DNA of 64,000 nucleotides from JBHENC01 sp046262295 (lineage in GTDB: Bacteria > Acidobacteriota > Blastocatellia > Pyrinomonadales > Pyrinomonadaceae), in contig JBHENC010000001.1 of the NCBI GenBank assembly GCA_046262295.1, forward strand, positions 62,001-126,000, written 5' to 3'. Both the position numbers and the translations under genes were made by a program. The notes below the pieces were generated by a model that was given only the letters and a program-made list of their open reading frames with translations, was not told the origin of the DNA and searched no databases. The stretch's first letter is position 1; each line of letters opens with the position of its first letter. Below, piece by piece: positions 51,035 to 59,860 of the stretch.

Positions 51035-51448
51035 TTTATTGATTGTCCCTCTGCAATTCTTTGCGCCGCACGTGCATCTCTTTTTATCCGAATGCAAGGT
51101 CATCACGTAGTCGAGCGTGATTTCTTCGCCGGGGTGTATGTCGCGCAGGGCGTAGAAGAGTATGTGGCCGTAGAGGATTTTCATGTAGCAGTTGGGCTGG
51201 CAGGAATGGTTAATATAATGCGTGCCGTTGCCGCCCGTGTTGCCGTCAATGCTCCACCTGTCGTCAATGGCGCAGATGCGCAGGATGCGGCGACGGCGGG
51301 CGCGGCGGGCGGCTTCGGCGTCGGGAATCAACTCGCCCGCGTACTCCGCGATTTTTCTGCCGCGACGAAAAGCGACGGTCGCGAAACAGCCTTTGCCGTT
51401 AATCTTCGATTTCCCGACGGCGAGGCCGGGCGCTAATTTCATCTTCAT
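51017..51448 (-). CDS. SET-domain protein (lysine methyltransferase-like)
   Basis: A 143-residue SET-domain protein. Motifs in order: KSKINGKGCFATVAF (SET-N, AdoMet GxG region), YINHSCQPNCYMKI (the NHSC pseudoknot), GEEITLDYVM (catalytic Tyr), and the post-SET zinc cluster RCTCGAKNCRG (C-x-C-x4-C). These proteins methylate protein lysines; bacterial members are relatively rare, and their targets are generally unknown. The open frame starts at a TTG (51529), but the ATG at 51448 (MKMKLAPG) is taken. The last residues (KTDAGC) are encoded inside the heptamer array, so its C-terminus has been altered by the repeat. Confidence 0.85.
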   Translation of the reverse strand: MKMKLAPGLAVGKSKINGKGCFATVAFRRGRKIAEYAGELIPDAEAARRARRRRILRICAIDDRWSIDGNTGGNGTHYINHSCQPNCYMKILYGHILFYALRDIHPGEEITLDYVMTLHSDKKRCTCGAKNCRGTINKTDAGC

Positions 51449-51534
51449 AACTTCAAACAAAGATGGCCGCCCGCGCGCTTCTTCGATAGAGGCGACGAGC
51501 GGCCAATGCTGTTTTCGTAGCTTATACAACCAGC

Positions 51535-52050
51535 TTACTTCAAACGAAAGCTGCGCGCGATGGCATCCGTTTGATTGCGAATCTGTGCGAGTTTGCCGCG
51601 CAAGCCGGTGAAGCGCAAAGCGTAGACGGTGCGATTGTCGGCGCGTAGATAATAGATGCGCCCGACCATCGGTTTGCCGCCGCTCGTGTATTCATAGGAG
51701 GTGACGATGCCGCTTAAACGTCCTGCGAAATTCTCTTCGCGCCCTTCGACGTAGCCCGGCAGGAAGCGCAACTTCTGATCGCTCTCGCGCCGCGCCACAT
51801 CCGAGACGCTCGCGCCCGCGTCAACCACCTCTTTGCGCACGCGCAGGTAGCCGTCATTGCGGTCGCCGTAAACAAACTCGGCGTGCTGGTGAACGCTGTC
51901 CGGCTCCGCCACGACGCGCCACGTCGCCCCCGGCAACTCCAGCGCATACTCGACGCCGTCGCTCGTAAAAGGACGCGCCTGCCCGCAGACATTAACGATT
52001 ACGCCGCTCACCATCAAGGCAAGAATCGTCTGGATAATTAATCTTCGCAT
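51535..52050 (-). CDS. Secreted PsbP-like/DUF1795-type protein, 171 aa
   Basis: A small exported protein with signal peptide (IIQTILALMVSGVIVNVCGQ). The mature part resembles PsbP-like/DUF1795 folds: DGVEYALELPGATWRVVAEP, RVRKEVVDAGASVSDVARRE and IYYLRADNRTVYALRFTG. Its strand pattern also resembles the C-terminal extension of the M48 protease in this window. Function unknown; possibly binds envelope lipids or proteins. Shine-Dalgarno GGAGAG is 11 bases upstream. It is separate from the SET gene (87 bp apart) and from RNase PH. Confidence 0.65.
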   Translation of the reverse strand: MRRLIIQTILALMVSGVIVNVCGQARPFTSDGVEYALELPGATWRVVAEPDSVHQHAEFVYGDRNDGYLRVRKEVVDAGASVSDVARRESDQKLRFLPGYVEGREENFAGRLSGIVTSYEYTSGGKPMVGRIYYLRADNRTVYALRFTGLRGKLAQIRNQTDAIARSFRLK

Positions 52051-52258
52051 CTTCTTGAATACTCTCCTTCAAACTCGGCAGCCCGACGGATTCTAAACAG
52101 GTCAACAGGAAATCCTGAAATGCTCTCAAGGCGGCTGGCAAACCGCTTTGTCAGATGCGCCGCGAGTGATAATCCGTTGTCCCCGAAAGGCGCGTCTGCG
52201 GTATCGCCGCCATGCAAATATGTAACTCCATCCCTTTCATTTATCCTTCAGCGGAAAT

Positions 52259-52993
52259 TTACGAAGCGGGCTGGGCGAGGGCGGCGCGTTGAAATTGCAG
52301 TAGGCGTTCGATGCCCTGTGTGGCGAGCGCGAGCAGATCGTTCATTGCTTCGCGTGTGAAGGGCGCGCCTTCGGCTGTTCCCTGCACTTCGATGAAGCGT
52401 CCGTCGCCCGTGCAGACGACGTTCATATCAACTTCGGCGCGCGAGTCTTCGTCATACTTCAGATCGAGCAGCGGCGTGCCGTCCACGATGCCGACGCTCA
52501 CGGCACAGACTTCGCCCGTAAGCGGAAGGCGCGCGATGCGGCCTGCGCGCACGAGATGGCGGCAAGCTAAGGCGAGCGCGACATATGCGCCGGTGATCGA
52601 AGCAGTGCGCGTGCCGCCGTCGGCCTGCAACACGTCGCAGTCAATCGCAATCGTGCGTTCGCCTAAAAGTTTAGTGTCGGCGACGGCGCGAAGCGAGCGC
52701 CCGATCAGGCGTTGAATTTCATGTGTGCGCCCGGAAGGGCCGCCGCGTCCTGTTTCGCGTTGCGTGCGTTGGTGTGTGGCGCGCGGCAGCATCGCGTATT
52801 CGGCGGTGATCCAGCCCGTCCCGCGATTGCGCAGAAAAGGTGGCACGCGCTCTTCGACGGATGCCGAACAGATCACGCGCGTCGCGCCCATCTCGATGAG
52901 CGCGGAGCCTTCCGCGAAAGGCAGAAAGCCCGGCGTAATTTTCACGGCGCGCAGTTCGTCGCTGCGGCGCGCATCAGTGCGTGTGTAGCTCAT
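52259..52993 (-). CDS. rph: Ribonuclease PH
   Basis: A phosphorolytic 3'-5' exoribonuclease that trims tRNA precursors. Signatures: SDELRAVKITPGFLPFAEGS, GTGWITAEYAMLPRATHQR, IDCDVLQADGGTRTASITGA (catalytic Asp region) and VVCTGDGRFIEVQGTAEGAPF. The ATG at 52993 has GGGGA nearby and begins MSYTRTDARRSDELR, the family N-terminus; a TTG at 53011 gives a longer, unlikely form. The gene overlaps the 3' end of murI by 20 bases, so translation is coupled to murI. Confidence 0.97.
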   Translation of the reverse strand: MSYTRTDARRSDELRAVKITPGFLPFAEGSALIEMGATRVICSASVEERVPPFLRNRGTGWITAEYAMLPRATHQRTQRETGRGGPSGRTHEIQRLIGRSLRAVADTKLLGERTIAIDCDVLQADGGTRTASITGAYVALALACRHLVRAGRIARLPLTGEVCAVSVGIVDGTPLLDLKYDEDSRAEVDMNVVCTGDGRFIEVQGTAEGAPFTREAMNDLLALATQGIERLLQFQRAALAQPAS

Positions 52994-53837
52994 CGGTTCC
53001 CCAGACTTCAACGGCCTCTAAAACTTTCGGCGCGCTTCCCAAGAATCTTTCCGCGACGCGGCTAAAACGCTCCGCCGCATCCGTCACATAAAAATGGTCG
53101 AGATCATCGCACAATCGGCGCGGCTTTTCGCTGCCACGTTCGACGCTTGCAACGTGCGCCGAAATCTTCTCCGAATACAACAGCGCGGCAACATCATGCG
53201 CCGCCGCTTCGCCCGAATCAATCAGGCGGACGCCCGCGCCCATCGTTTCCTGTATCACACTTCGCAAAATCGGATAGTGCGTGCAGCCTAACACAAGCGT
53301 ATCAACATCCACTGCAACCACGTCGCGCAAATATTCGGCGGCAACCTCGCGCGCCACATCGTGATCCGCCCAGCCTTCTTCGGCCAGCGAAACGAAGAGC
53401 GGGCACGCACGCTCTATGACTCTAATATCCTTATCCAACTTTGCCAACGCTTCACGATACGCTCCGCTATGCACGGTTGATTCGGTTGCGATAACACCGA
53501 TGCGCCGTTTTGCAGACGCTTCGATTGCCGCGCGAGCGCCCGGTTCGATGACGCCGACGACTTTGACGTTGACGGCGCGGCTGATTGCCGGAAGCGCGAG
53601 CGCCGACGCCGTGTTGCAGGCGACGACCAACATCTTGATGCCGCGTGACGCTAAAAAACGCGCGTTCTCTATGGCATACCGTTCGACAGTCGCCAGCGAT
53701 TTCGTGCCGTAGGGCACGCGCGCCGTGTCGCCCAGATAAACGAAACGCTCGTTCGGCAAACGCTCGTGCAGCGCGCGGTAAACGGTCAGGCCGCCGACGC
53801 CGCTATCGAAGATTCCGATTGGCAGATCAGGATTCAA
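52974..53837 (-). CDS. murI: Glutamate racemase
   Basis: Supplies D-glutamate for peptidoglycan. Core motifs: PIGIFDSGVGGLTVYRAL (N-terminal catalytic Asp/Ser region), YLGDTARVPYGTKS, MLVVACNTASALALP (catalytic Cys1) and VLGCTHYPILRSVI (catalytic Cys2). The open frame reaches 54023 but the extra N-terminus would overlap the 3' end of tmRNA. The TTG at 53837 has GAGGTG about 11 bases upstream and gives 288 residues, the normal size; a GTG at 53879 is an alternative. It is coupled to rph by a 20-base overlap. Confidence 0.93.
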   Translation of the reverse strand: MNPDLPIGIFDSGVGGLTVYRALHERLPNERFVYLGDTARVPYGTKSLATVERYAIENARFLASRGIKMLVVACNTASALALPAISRAVNVKVVGVIEPGARAAIEASAKRRIGVIATESTVHSGAYREALAKLDKDIRVIERACPLFVSLAEEGWADHDVAREVAAEYLRDVVAVDVDTLVLGCTHYPILRSVIQETMGAGVRLIDSGEAAAHDVAALLYSEKISAHVASVERGSEKPRRLCDDLDHFYVTDAAERFSRVAERFLGSAPKVLEAVEVWGTDELHTH

Positions 53838-53982
53838 ACTAATCGTCGCACCTCGAATCGAAGCTTGCGAACTTACCACGAAAGAGATTTTTGTGCGCGC
53901 AGAAATTGAGTTGGCGAGTGCTGTTTTGAAAGTGAATTTTTTGTGAAGGAGGGTTGGCGAATTGAAGCAAAGGAAATGAAAT

Positions 53983-54379
53983 TGGTGGAGGCGCAGGGAA
54001 TCGAACCCTGTTCCAAGAGACAACGCCGACGGAATCTACATATTTAGTCGCTTCTCTTTTCGCCCACTTCTTGCGAAGCGGGCAAGTTTCGCTCATTGCA
54101 CGGGTCAGTGAAACGACGAAGACCCCGCGCACGAGCTAGCCCGATTTTATTTCGCCCGCCGCCACGTGCCGAAGCGGTAGGCTAGCTCAACTGAGTGACA
54201 TCTCGATCCGCGCGCTTGAGCGACTTGCGGCGAGACGCCTTGGTGCTTTAATTAAGCAGCAAGGGCCAATTCTTGATTATTGGCAATTGTGTTTCCCGGC
54301 GCTTTTTAACGAGCTGCACTGGGTAGCCCGATATGCATCCAATCAGCGATTAAGACTCCTGTCGAAGCCTGTCGCCCCC
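53983..54379 (-). ncRNA. ssrA: Transfer-messenger RNA (tmRNA)
   Basis: Reading the minus strand, the 5' end GGGGGCG (54379) pairs with CGCCTCC near the 3' end, followed by encoded ACCA ending at 53983, a tRNA-like acceptor stem with one G-U pair. The T-arm sequence GGTTCGATTCC is present. The tag-coding frame reads GNTIANNQELALAA followed by TAA (stop near 54255), with the usual ALAA degradation signal. The exact resume codon (GGA or a codon upstream) is uncertain. Length of 397 nt is typical. It rescues stalled ribosomes and tags the nascent peptide for proteases. Confidence 0.95.
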
Positions 54380-54397
54380 ACAAAACGCGAACACATT

Positions 54398-54427
54398 AGT
54401 ATAGCAACCGGTTTCACAAAGCGTCAA
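54398..54427 (-). promoter_or_regulatory. tmRNA promoter
   Basis: On the minus strand, TTGACG (54427-54422) and TATACT (54403-54398) are 18 bases apart, 18 bases ahead of the mature 5' end. This implies a short leader removed by RNase P. Confidence 0.78.
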
Positions 54428-54460
54428 TCATCGCGCCCCGACTGCGAAGCGCGATGATTG
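54425..54460. repeat. 12-bp inverted repeat overlapping the tmRNA -35 box
   Basis: CAATCATCGCGC (54425-54436) is exactly complementary to 54449-54460, with a 12-base loop. It covers part of the -35 of the tmRNA promoter. Confidence 0.7.
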
Positions 54461-54483
54461 CCGGGACGCCTTTCTTTGAAGCT

Positions 54484-54512
54484 TCGCCTCGCCCGCAGAG
54501 TTGCGTTATAAT
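54484..54512 (+). promoter_or_regulatory. Promoter of the PBP1A gene
   Basis: A perfect TATAAT (54507-54512) within TTGCGTTATAATCCGCG lies 124 bases before the PBP1A start; the -35 (TTCGCC or similar near 54483-54488) is weak. Confidence 0.5.
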
Positions 54513-54635
54513 CCGCGTTGCGCAACGATGCGCGTCTCCCTGTCATCCTAGCGTCGGAGCATTTTCAGGCGAGGCCGCTGGAGATTCGTTGTCACGCCTC
54601 GCCTTCGTATCAATCAGAAAAAAGGACACGCTTTA

Positions 54636-57293
54636 ATGTCTTCAGAAACTCCTGTCCTGCGTGCGCCGCGTTCGCGCCCCGTCGTCGCAATAAACAATCC
54701 GCAGGCGCAACGCTTCCGGCAGGTGCGCAGGCTCTGGCTGCCCGCCGTGCTGTTGCTGGCTTTGACAGCGGGCGGCTTGACGGGCGTCGTCGCCGCGTAC
54801 CAGCTCAATTATTCGCGCGCGGCAAACGAAGTGGCGTCGCTGGCAACGTATCGCCCGAGCGTGGTGACGCGCATTTATGCGGATGACGATAAGACCGTGA
54901 TCGGACAGTTCGCGCTGGAAAAACGCATCCCGCTCAAGTACGAAGAGATTCCGCCGGTGATGCGCAACGCGATTCTCGCCATCGAAGACGCGCGCTTCTA
55001 CGATCACGTCGGCATTGACCCGATACGCATCGTCGGCGTCGTCATCAAGAACATCACGACGGGCAGCCGCGAAGGTGGCTCGACGCTTACGCAGCAACTC
55101 GCCAAGAGTCTCTTTCTGACAAGAGAGCAGACCTACACGCGCAAGATCAACGAATGGGTCGTTGCGCTCCAGATCGAACGCTTCTACACGAAGAATCAGA
55201 TCATGGAGATGTACGCCAACAATATTTTCTTGGGCGCGGGCGCATACGGCGTCGAGAGTGGCGCGGAAACTTATTTCGGCAAACAAGCGAAAGACCTACA
55301 TCTGGAAGAAGCCGCGCTGCTCGCCGGAATGCCGAAAGCGCCGAGCCAGCTTTCGCCAACCACTCATCCGAAAGAAGCGCGCGAGCGGCGCAACATCGTG
55401 CTGGATCAAATGGCAAAGAACGGTTTCGCATCGCAGGAGGAAGTTGACCGCGCGAAGGCTTCGCCGATTCGTCTGGCCGACACCGCTTACTATCAATCGC
55501 AGCAACGCTCTTCGCCGTTCGATTATCCGATAGAAGAAATCCGGCAGGAGTTGGAAGACAAGTTCACGACGCGCGTCGCGCAGGGCGGCCTCGCCGTCTA
55601 CACGTCCATTAACGCCGACGCGCAGAAAAAGGCTGTCGAAGTAGTGCAGACGCATCTGCGGCAGTACGACAAAGGCCACGCCGGATGGCATCCCAACTAC
55701 ACCAACATCAGTTCGCTGATTAACAACAATACTGAACCGCTGACGCAAACGCAGTTGGACAACTTCAAGTACCCGGACTGGTACGGCAACGATTACGAAG
55801 CGGGCAAGTATGTGATCGGCCTAATCATGAAAGTTGATGCGGGACGCAACGAGGCTCTCGTGCGCTTCGGCAGCTACACGGCGCTCGTCACGCCAAAAGA
55901 GATGGGCTGGTCTGCGCGTCAGCCGAAGACCGAATTCAAAGCGGGCGATCTCGCGCAGTTTGCCATTAAAGATGTTGACGAAGCGAATCGCCGTCTTAAA
56001 GTTGACCTATCGCAAATCCCGAACGTGCAGGGCGCGATGATGACTTTGAACGCGCACACCGGCGAGATCATCGCCATGGTCGGCGGCTACGATTTCTACA
56101 CCAACAAATTCAACAACGCGACGCAGGCTTATCGTCAAACAGGCTCCTGCTTCAAACCGTTCGTCTACACGGCGGCGATTGAATGGGGCATGACGCCGGA
56201 GACGAAAGTGAGCGGCGCGCCGATCAGCCGCAACGGTTGGACGCCGCATAATTACGACGGCTCGACGGGCAACGGCGATCTGCCGATGAAGACGGCGCTC
56301 GCCAAATCCATGAACGTCCCGGCGGTTCACCTGCTCGACACCGTCGGCATTCAGACGGGTTCGCAGATGGTCAGGCGTTTCGGCATCACCGTCCCGATGG
56401 CTCCGTATCTGCCTTCGGCGCTGGGAGCCACCGAAGTACCGCTCATTCAAATGGTCTCCGCTTATTCGGCCTTCCCGAACAAAGGCGTGCGCGTCGCCCC
56501 GCATATGATTCGCCGCGTATTGGATCGTGACGGCAATGCTATTGAAGAGTGGGAAAAGACCACCTACAAAGTGACGAGCGAGTATGTCGCCCTGACGATG
56601 GTTGATATGATGCGCGGCGTCGTCGAAGCGCCGGGCGGAACGGGCGCGGGCGCGAAAGTTCTGGGTGTGCCAATCGCGGGCAAGACAGGTACGGTCAACG
56701 ATCACACGGACGTGTGGTTCATCGGTTATACGCCGACTTACGTGACGGGCGTCTGGATGGGCTATCCCGGCAGAAAGAAACCGCTCGGCGACGACATGAC
56801 GGGCGGACGCGGCGCGCTGCCCTTCTTCGTTGATTTCATGAAAGATTTTCTGAAGGACAAGCCGAAGGAAGATTTCGAGAAATCGCCGGAGATGCCCGAA
56901 GATATGAAGGAACTGCTCGACCAGCGCAAGCGCGAGAGACAGGAGGAGGAAGAAGCGAAACGTCTTGAATTGCTCGCGCAACGCGGCAACAAACGCAACT
57001 ATGACGACGAAGATGATGGAGGCGACGCACTGCTTCCCGTCGGTATCACCAACCCCAGGCTCGAACAGGTAACGCTGCCGCCCGCGCCGAGCGATCTGGA
57101 AAGCCACACGCCGAAGAACGAAACGGCCGCGCCGACGCCTTCCACGACGACGCCCAAGAAGAGCGAAACCGATGCGCCCGCGACCGCGATACCGCGCGCC
57201 ACAGATACGCTTGCTCCGCCGCCCGCCGCAACACGCCCGCGCGAAGTTGACCCGCAAAAGAAGAAGGGTAAGAAAGGCACGGACGAGCCTTAA
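54636..57293 (+). CDS. mrcA: Class A penicillin-binding protein 1A
   Basis: A bifunctional peptidoglycan glycosyltransferase/transpeptidase. It has one N-terminal membrane helix (LWLPAVLLLALTAGGLTGVV). The glycosyltransferase domain has EDARFYDHVGIDP (catalytic Glu), GGSTLTQQLAKSLF and IYANNIFLG-like YANNIFLGAGAYG. The transpeptidase has GSCFKP (SxxK Ser), AKSMNVPAV (SxN) and IAGKTGTVND (KTG). The last roughly 150 residues are low complexity, with Lys/Glu- then Pro/Thr-rich sequence and no obvious fold. AAAGGA nine bases upstream supports the ATG. It diverges from tmRNA; promoter TATAAT is visible upstream. Confidence 0.96.
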   Translation: MSSETPVLRAPRSRPVVAINNPQAQRFRQVRRLWLPAVLLLALTAGGLTGVVAAYQLNYSRAANEVASLATYRPSVVTRIYADDDKTVIGQFALEKRIPLKYEEIPPVMRNAILAIEDARFYDHVGIDPIRIVGVVIKNITTGSREGGSTLTQQLAKSLFLTREQTYTRKINEWVVALQIERFYTKNQIMEMYANNIFLGAGAYGVESGAETYFGKQAKDLHLEEAALLAGMPKAPSQLSPTTHPKEARERRNIVLDQMAKNGFASQEEVDRAKASPIRLADTAYYQSQQRSSPFDYPIEEIRQELEDKFTTRVAQGGLAVYTSINADAQKKAVEVVQTHLRQYDKGHAGWHPNYTNISSLINNNTEPLTQTQLDNFKYPDWYGNDYEAGKYVIGLIMKVDAGRNEALVRFGSYTALVTPKEMGWSARQPKTEFKAGDLAQFAIKDVDEANRRLKVDLSQIPNVQGAMMTLNAHTGEIIAMVGGYDFYTNKFNNATQAYRQTGSCFKPFVYTAAIEWGMTPETKVSGAPISRNGWTPHNYDGSTGNGDLPMKTALAKSMNVPAVHLLDTVGIQTGSQMVRRFGITVPMAPYLPSALGATEVPLIQMVSAYSAFPNKGVRVAPHMIRRVLDRDGNAIEEWEKTTYKVTSEYVALTMVDMMRGVVEAPGGTGAGAKVLGVPIAGKTGTVNDHTDVWFIGYTPTYVTGVWMGYPGRKKPLGDDMTGGRGALPFFVDFMKDFLKDKPKEDFEKSPEMPEDMKELLDQRKRERQEEEEAKRLELLAQRGNKRNYDDEDDGGDALLPVGITNPRLEQVTLPPAPSDLESHTPKNETAAPTPSTTTPKKSETDAPATAIPRATDTLAPPPAATRPREVDPQKKKGKKGTDEP

Positions 57294-57320
57294 ACTAAAG
57301 TTGTTATCGGCGGCAAACAA

Positions 57321-57392
57321 AGAAACGCCCGCTGCTCGAAACGACGCTCATAGGCACAGGCCGTAGCGTATCGGGCGGCGGGCGGTTCTTTT
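57321..57392 (+). terminator. Possible terminator after mrcA
   Basis: AGAAACGCCCGC (57321-57332) is complementary with one mismatch to GCGGGCGGTTCT (57378-57389), followed by TTT. The loop is large (45 bases). Confidence 0.45.
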
Positions 57393-57417
57393 ATCGCAGA
57401 CTTATCAGCGAGACCGC

Positions 57418-58155
57418 TTACCAGAAGATTTTGCCCAGATAGTGATCCAGCATCTTTCTCCACCAAGGCCAATCGTGATCCACGTCGTGCCCCCACAAAT
57501 CGAGCGTGTGCGGAATGCCCTTCTGCCCCAGAATCTCCGACAGGCGGCGGCTGCGATCCGGCGCTTCATAAGCTCCCTGTCCTGACAAAATGTAAATCGC
57601 ATCGGCGCGTTGCAGCAGCGGCAGATAATAATCGTCGTGTAGATTCGATAGATATGCGACAGGATTATTGAAATAGATATTGTCGTCCGTGTAGCCTTGC
57701 AAGTAAGAAGTAATATCGTAGCTACCGCTCATCGCAATCGTGCCGCGAAACAGGTCTGGATGGCGAAAGTAAGTGTTCGCGCCGAGAAACGCGCCGAGAC
57801 TCGCGCCCGTCGTCAGCGGACGCACGCCCCAGTCGCCCGCGTCGTTGCGAATCAGCGGCAACACTTCATCCGTCACGTAACGATCATACCGCGCCAGCAG
57901 TTCGCCTTTGACCCAGGGCGGGGCTTGCTCGTTGAGCAGGCTGTAACGGTTCACGCTGTTGATCGAATACGCGCGCACACGCCCCGCCTCGATGTGATTT
58001 TTGATTGCGTCAACCAGCAGGAATCTTTCATACTCAAGAAAATCTGCGGCGGCGGTGGGAAACATCAACAGCGGCGCTCCCGCGTGGCCGTAAGCGACCA
58101 GCGGCATCTCCATTTCAAGGTTATGGCTGTACCAGGCGGTTGTTCTGCGTTCCAT
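57418..58155 (-). CDS. Alpha/beta-hydrolase esterase (esterase D-like)
   Basis: A 246-residue serine esterase. The oxyanion/nucleophile motif GASLGAFLGA (GxSxG) is clear, and the catalytic His lies in LWGHDVDHDWPWWRKML near the C-terminus. A preceding YDRYVTDEVLPLIRND region is typical of the putative-esterase group. Substrate unknown. The second ATG (58155) has GGAGAAAATCGGT directly upstream (GGAG at 9 bases), so it is chosen over the first ATG at 58170. There is no signal peptide, so it is cytosolic. It converges with mrcA. Confidence 0.85.
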   Translation of the reverse strand: MERRTTAWYSHNLEMEMPLVAYGHAGAPLLMFPTAAADFLEYERFLLVDAIKNHIEAGRVRAYSINSVNRYSLLNEQAPPWVKGELLARYDRYVTDEVLPLIRNDAGDWGVRPLTTGASLGAFLGANTYFRHPDLFRGTIAMSGSYDITSYLQGYTDDNIYFNNPVAYLSNLHDDYYLPLLQRADAIYILSGQGAYEAPDRSRRLSEILGQKGIPHTLDLWGHDVDHDWPWWRKMLDHYLGKIFW

Positions 58156-58383
58156 ACCGATTTTCTCCATGCGCCCGGCGGCGGGCGACGCGCGGCACTG
58201 ATGAGAGAGCTTTTAGATCAGACGTGCGTGACGAAAATAACAGCGCAAGATATTGGCGCACTTTCCGTTTGCACGCAAGGCACGTCGGCCTCAACGCCCG
58301 CTTGACGCTCAATCATACCTTCTGCTATAAAAATGGTTCGCGCGCCCGGACACAACATCACCGATGTCAACCGGCGCGCCTTT

Positions 58384-58458
<75 letters not shown>

Positions 58459-58470
58459 CTTCTGACAACG

Positions 58471-58512
58471 AAACCCGCATGAACATTGACGTTCGTGCGG
58501 GTTCTGTTTTTC
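58471..58512 (+). terminator. Terminator of tRNA-Asn
   Basis: AACCCGCA (58472-58479) pairs with TGCGGGTT (58496-58503), extended inward by GAAC/GTTC after one mismatch, followed by TTTTTT. Confidence 0.85.
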
Positions 58513-58654
58513 CGCGCCCATTCGGCGTCCAAACTTTTCCGCCCGGTAGTGGTGAGCATCCGTTTGACCTGCCTTAATAACCGCTAATCTACAAGTGGAG
58601 TTGAGCATTGATTATACAAAAAGCCGTGCCGTATCTTCAGTGCGAACAATGGCT

Positions 58655-58865
58655 CTATCTCGCATTTGATGTTACGACGTTGCGCCTTACGCTGCCGAAG
58701 CAAGCAAAGTCACGCAGTCGCCAACAACGGCTCGCGCGCTACACCAAAGTGGTCACACTCTGACGCATGGTGTTTCTTTGCGGCGCATCGCCTGCGAACT
58801 GCATCTGTCGCGTAACACGGTGAAGAAGTTAGTCCGTGCCGGATCGTTCCCGGAGAACGCCTTAA
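58655..58865 (+). pseudogene. ISL3-like transposase remnant, frameshifted
   Basis: A fragment of an ISL3-type transposase linker and helix-turn-helix region. Frame 1 reads LRLTLPKQAKSRSRQQRLARYTKVVTL. After a small indel near 58760, the next frame continues GVSLRRIACELHLSRNTVKKLVRAGSFPENA, matching the family's R-R-I-A-x-x-L-x-L-S-R-x-T-V pattern. Homology stops at about 58865. The rest of the transposase is absent and the fragment is not functional. It lies right beside tRNA-Asn on AT-richer DNA. Confidence 0.65.
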
Positions 58866-58918
58866 CTGGCGTCGGCCGTTGTTATAAGCAGAGCCACAAT
58901 TATTCACTCAACGGTTTC

Positions 58919-59800
58919 CTAAGGCGCAGATGTAATAAGCTTTTCGTTGGGAAGTGTAAGTTCGAAGTAAGCGCTGTCATCAACGCCTATGGTGAATCTG
59001 TTTACATCAAACTGGAGCGGCCGAACGTACCAACACTGCGCCACCTTTACGGCGACACTCATAGCAGCACAAGCAACTGCATGGAGCTTTGATCCGGTAA
59101 GCGCAAGTTCAAAGTTGAAGCCGCCGTTCACATACCATGTTTGATAATGCTTCGCCAGAAAGTTTAGCACTCCGGGCAGATCGTGCGAATCTATCGGCGT
59201 CAGATTTGTATTTGCATAGTTGTTTACGGCCACATCGGCCGCAATGCGTGCGAGATGGCTACATGGCGATTCTCCGTTCGGTGCTAGGATTTCGATACGA
59301 TCAAAATCCCGCTCGTCCAGAAGCGTCAACAATCGCTCATGCTTGGCAGATGAGAAAGCGCAGAGGATACGCCTTCTGGACTCATCTGCATCTGATATGA
59401 GTTGCTTCTCGCAGTCGTAGCGACCTTTTTCGCCGGTAAGAATTTTGCGCAACTCTAGCAACAGACTGTAGTGATCTAGATTGCGTTCAGCATCAATAAC
59501 TTTCTGAATATCTTCATCACGCGGATAATATATCTGCGCCCTCGTATCGCAATCCAGACCTTATCTGCCTGCTTGAGTGCGCTTCTTACCGACTGGAAAA
59601 GAGCCGGTTTCCCCAGTCCGGTTGTGTCTACAAATACATTTCCCTGAACTTCAAGTCCTTCTTTCCCTATATCTCTATAAGCAACGAGCCGAACATTTTC
59701 AGTCGAGCGAGCTACGAATTCCTTTATAGCCTCGCCGTGTCCTATCTCCTCTTTTTCAGTACAGGACAAAAATTGATCTTTGAAACTGCATAAACGGCCA
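58919..59800 (-). pseudogene. Twice-frameshifted unknown gene, about 294 aa when reconstructed
   Basis: Three frames join into one protein. Start MAVYAVSKINF (ATG 59800, GGAAGGAT upstream) in frame A. After a one-base loss in a T-run near 59772 it reads LSCTEKEEIGHGEAIKEF ... NVFVDTTGLGKPALF ... ADKVWIAIRG in frame B. After a second shift near 59530 it reads AQIYYPRDEDIQKVIDAER ... LLELRKILTG ... to a C-terminal ELALTGSKLHAVACAAMSVA and CWYVRPLQFDVNRFTIG. The C-terminal pattern loosely resembles Rossmann-like sensor domains (CARF-type T-G-x-K ... A ... YV). I cannot name the family. Shifts may be real decay or sequencing errors. Confidence 0.55.
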
Positions 59801-59860
59801 TCGTGCCGTATCCTTCCGAAGATTTGTCGCCAAACTCATCTTGAAAGGACGCAGTGCACA

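Noticed and set aside
53838..54023. 62-residue N-terminal extension of MurI
   Set aside because: It would overlap the 3' end of tmRNA and has no similarity to glutamate racemases; a TTG with GAGGTG lies at the conserved start.
56007..57320. 437-residue minus-strand open frame
   Set aside because: Antisense to PBP1A, whose motifs are complete; long antisense frames are expected at this GC content.
58459..58660. Attachment-site duplication of the tRNA-Asn 3' end
   Set aside because: No second copy of the tRNA T-arm/acceptor sequence was found by eye in the following 2 kb, and no integrase is present.
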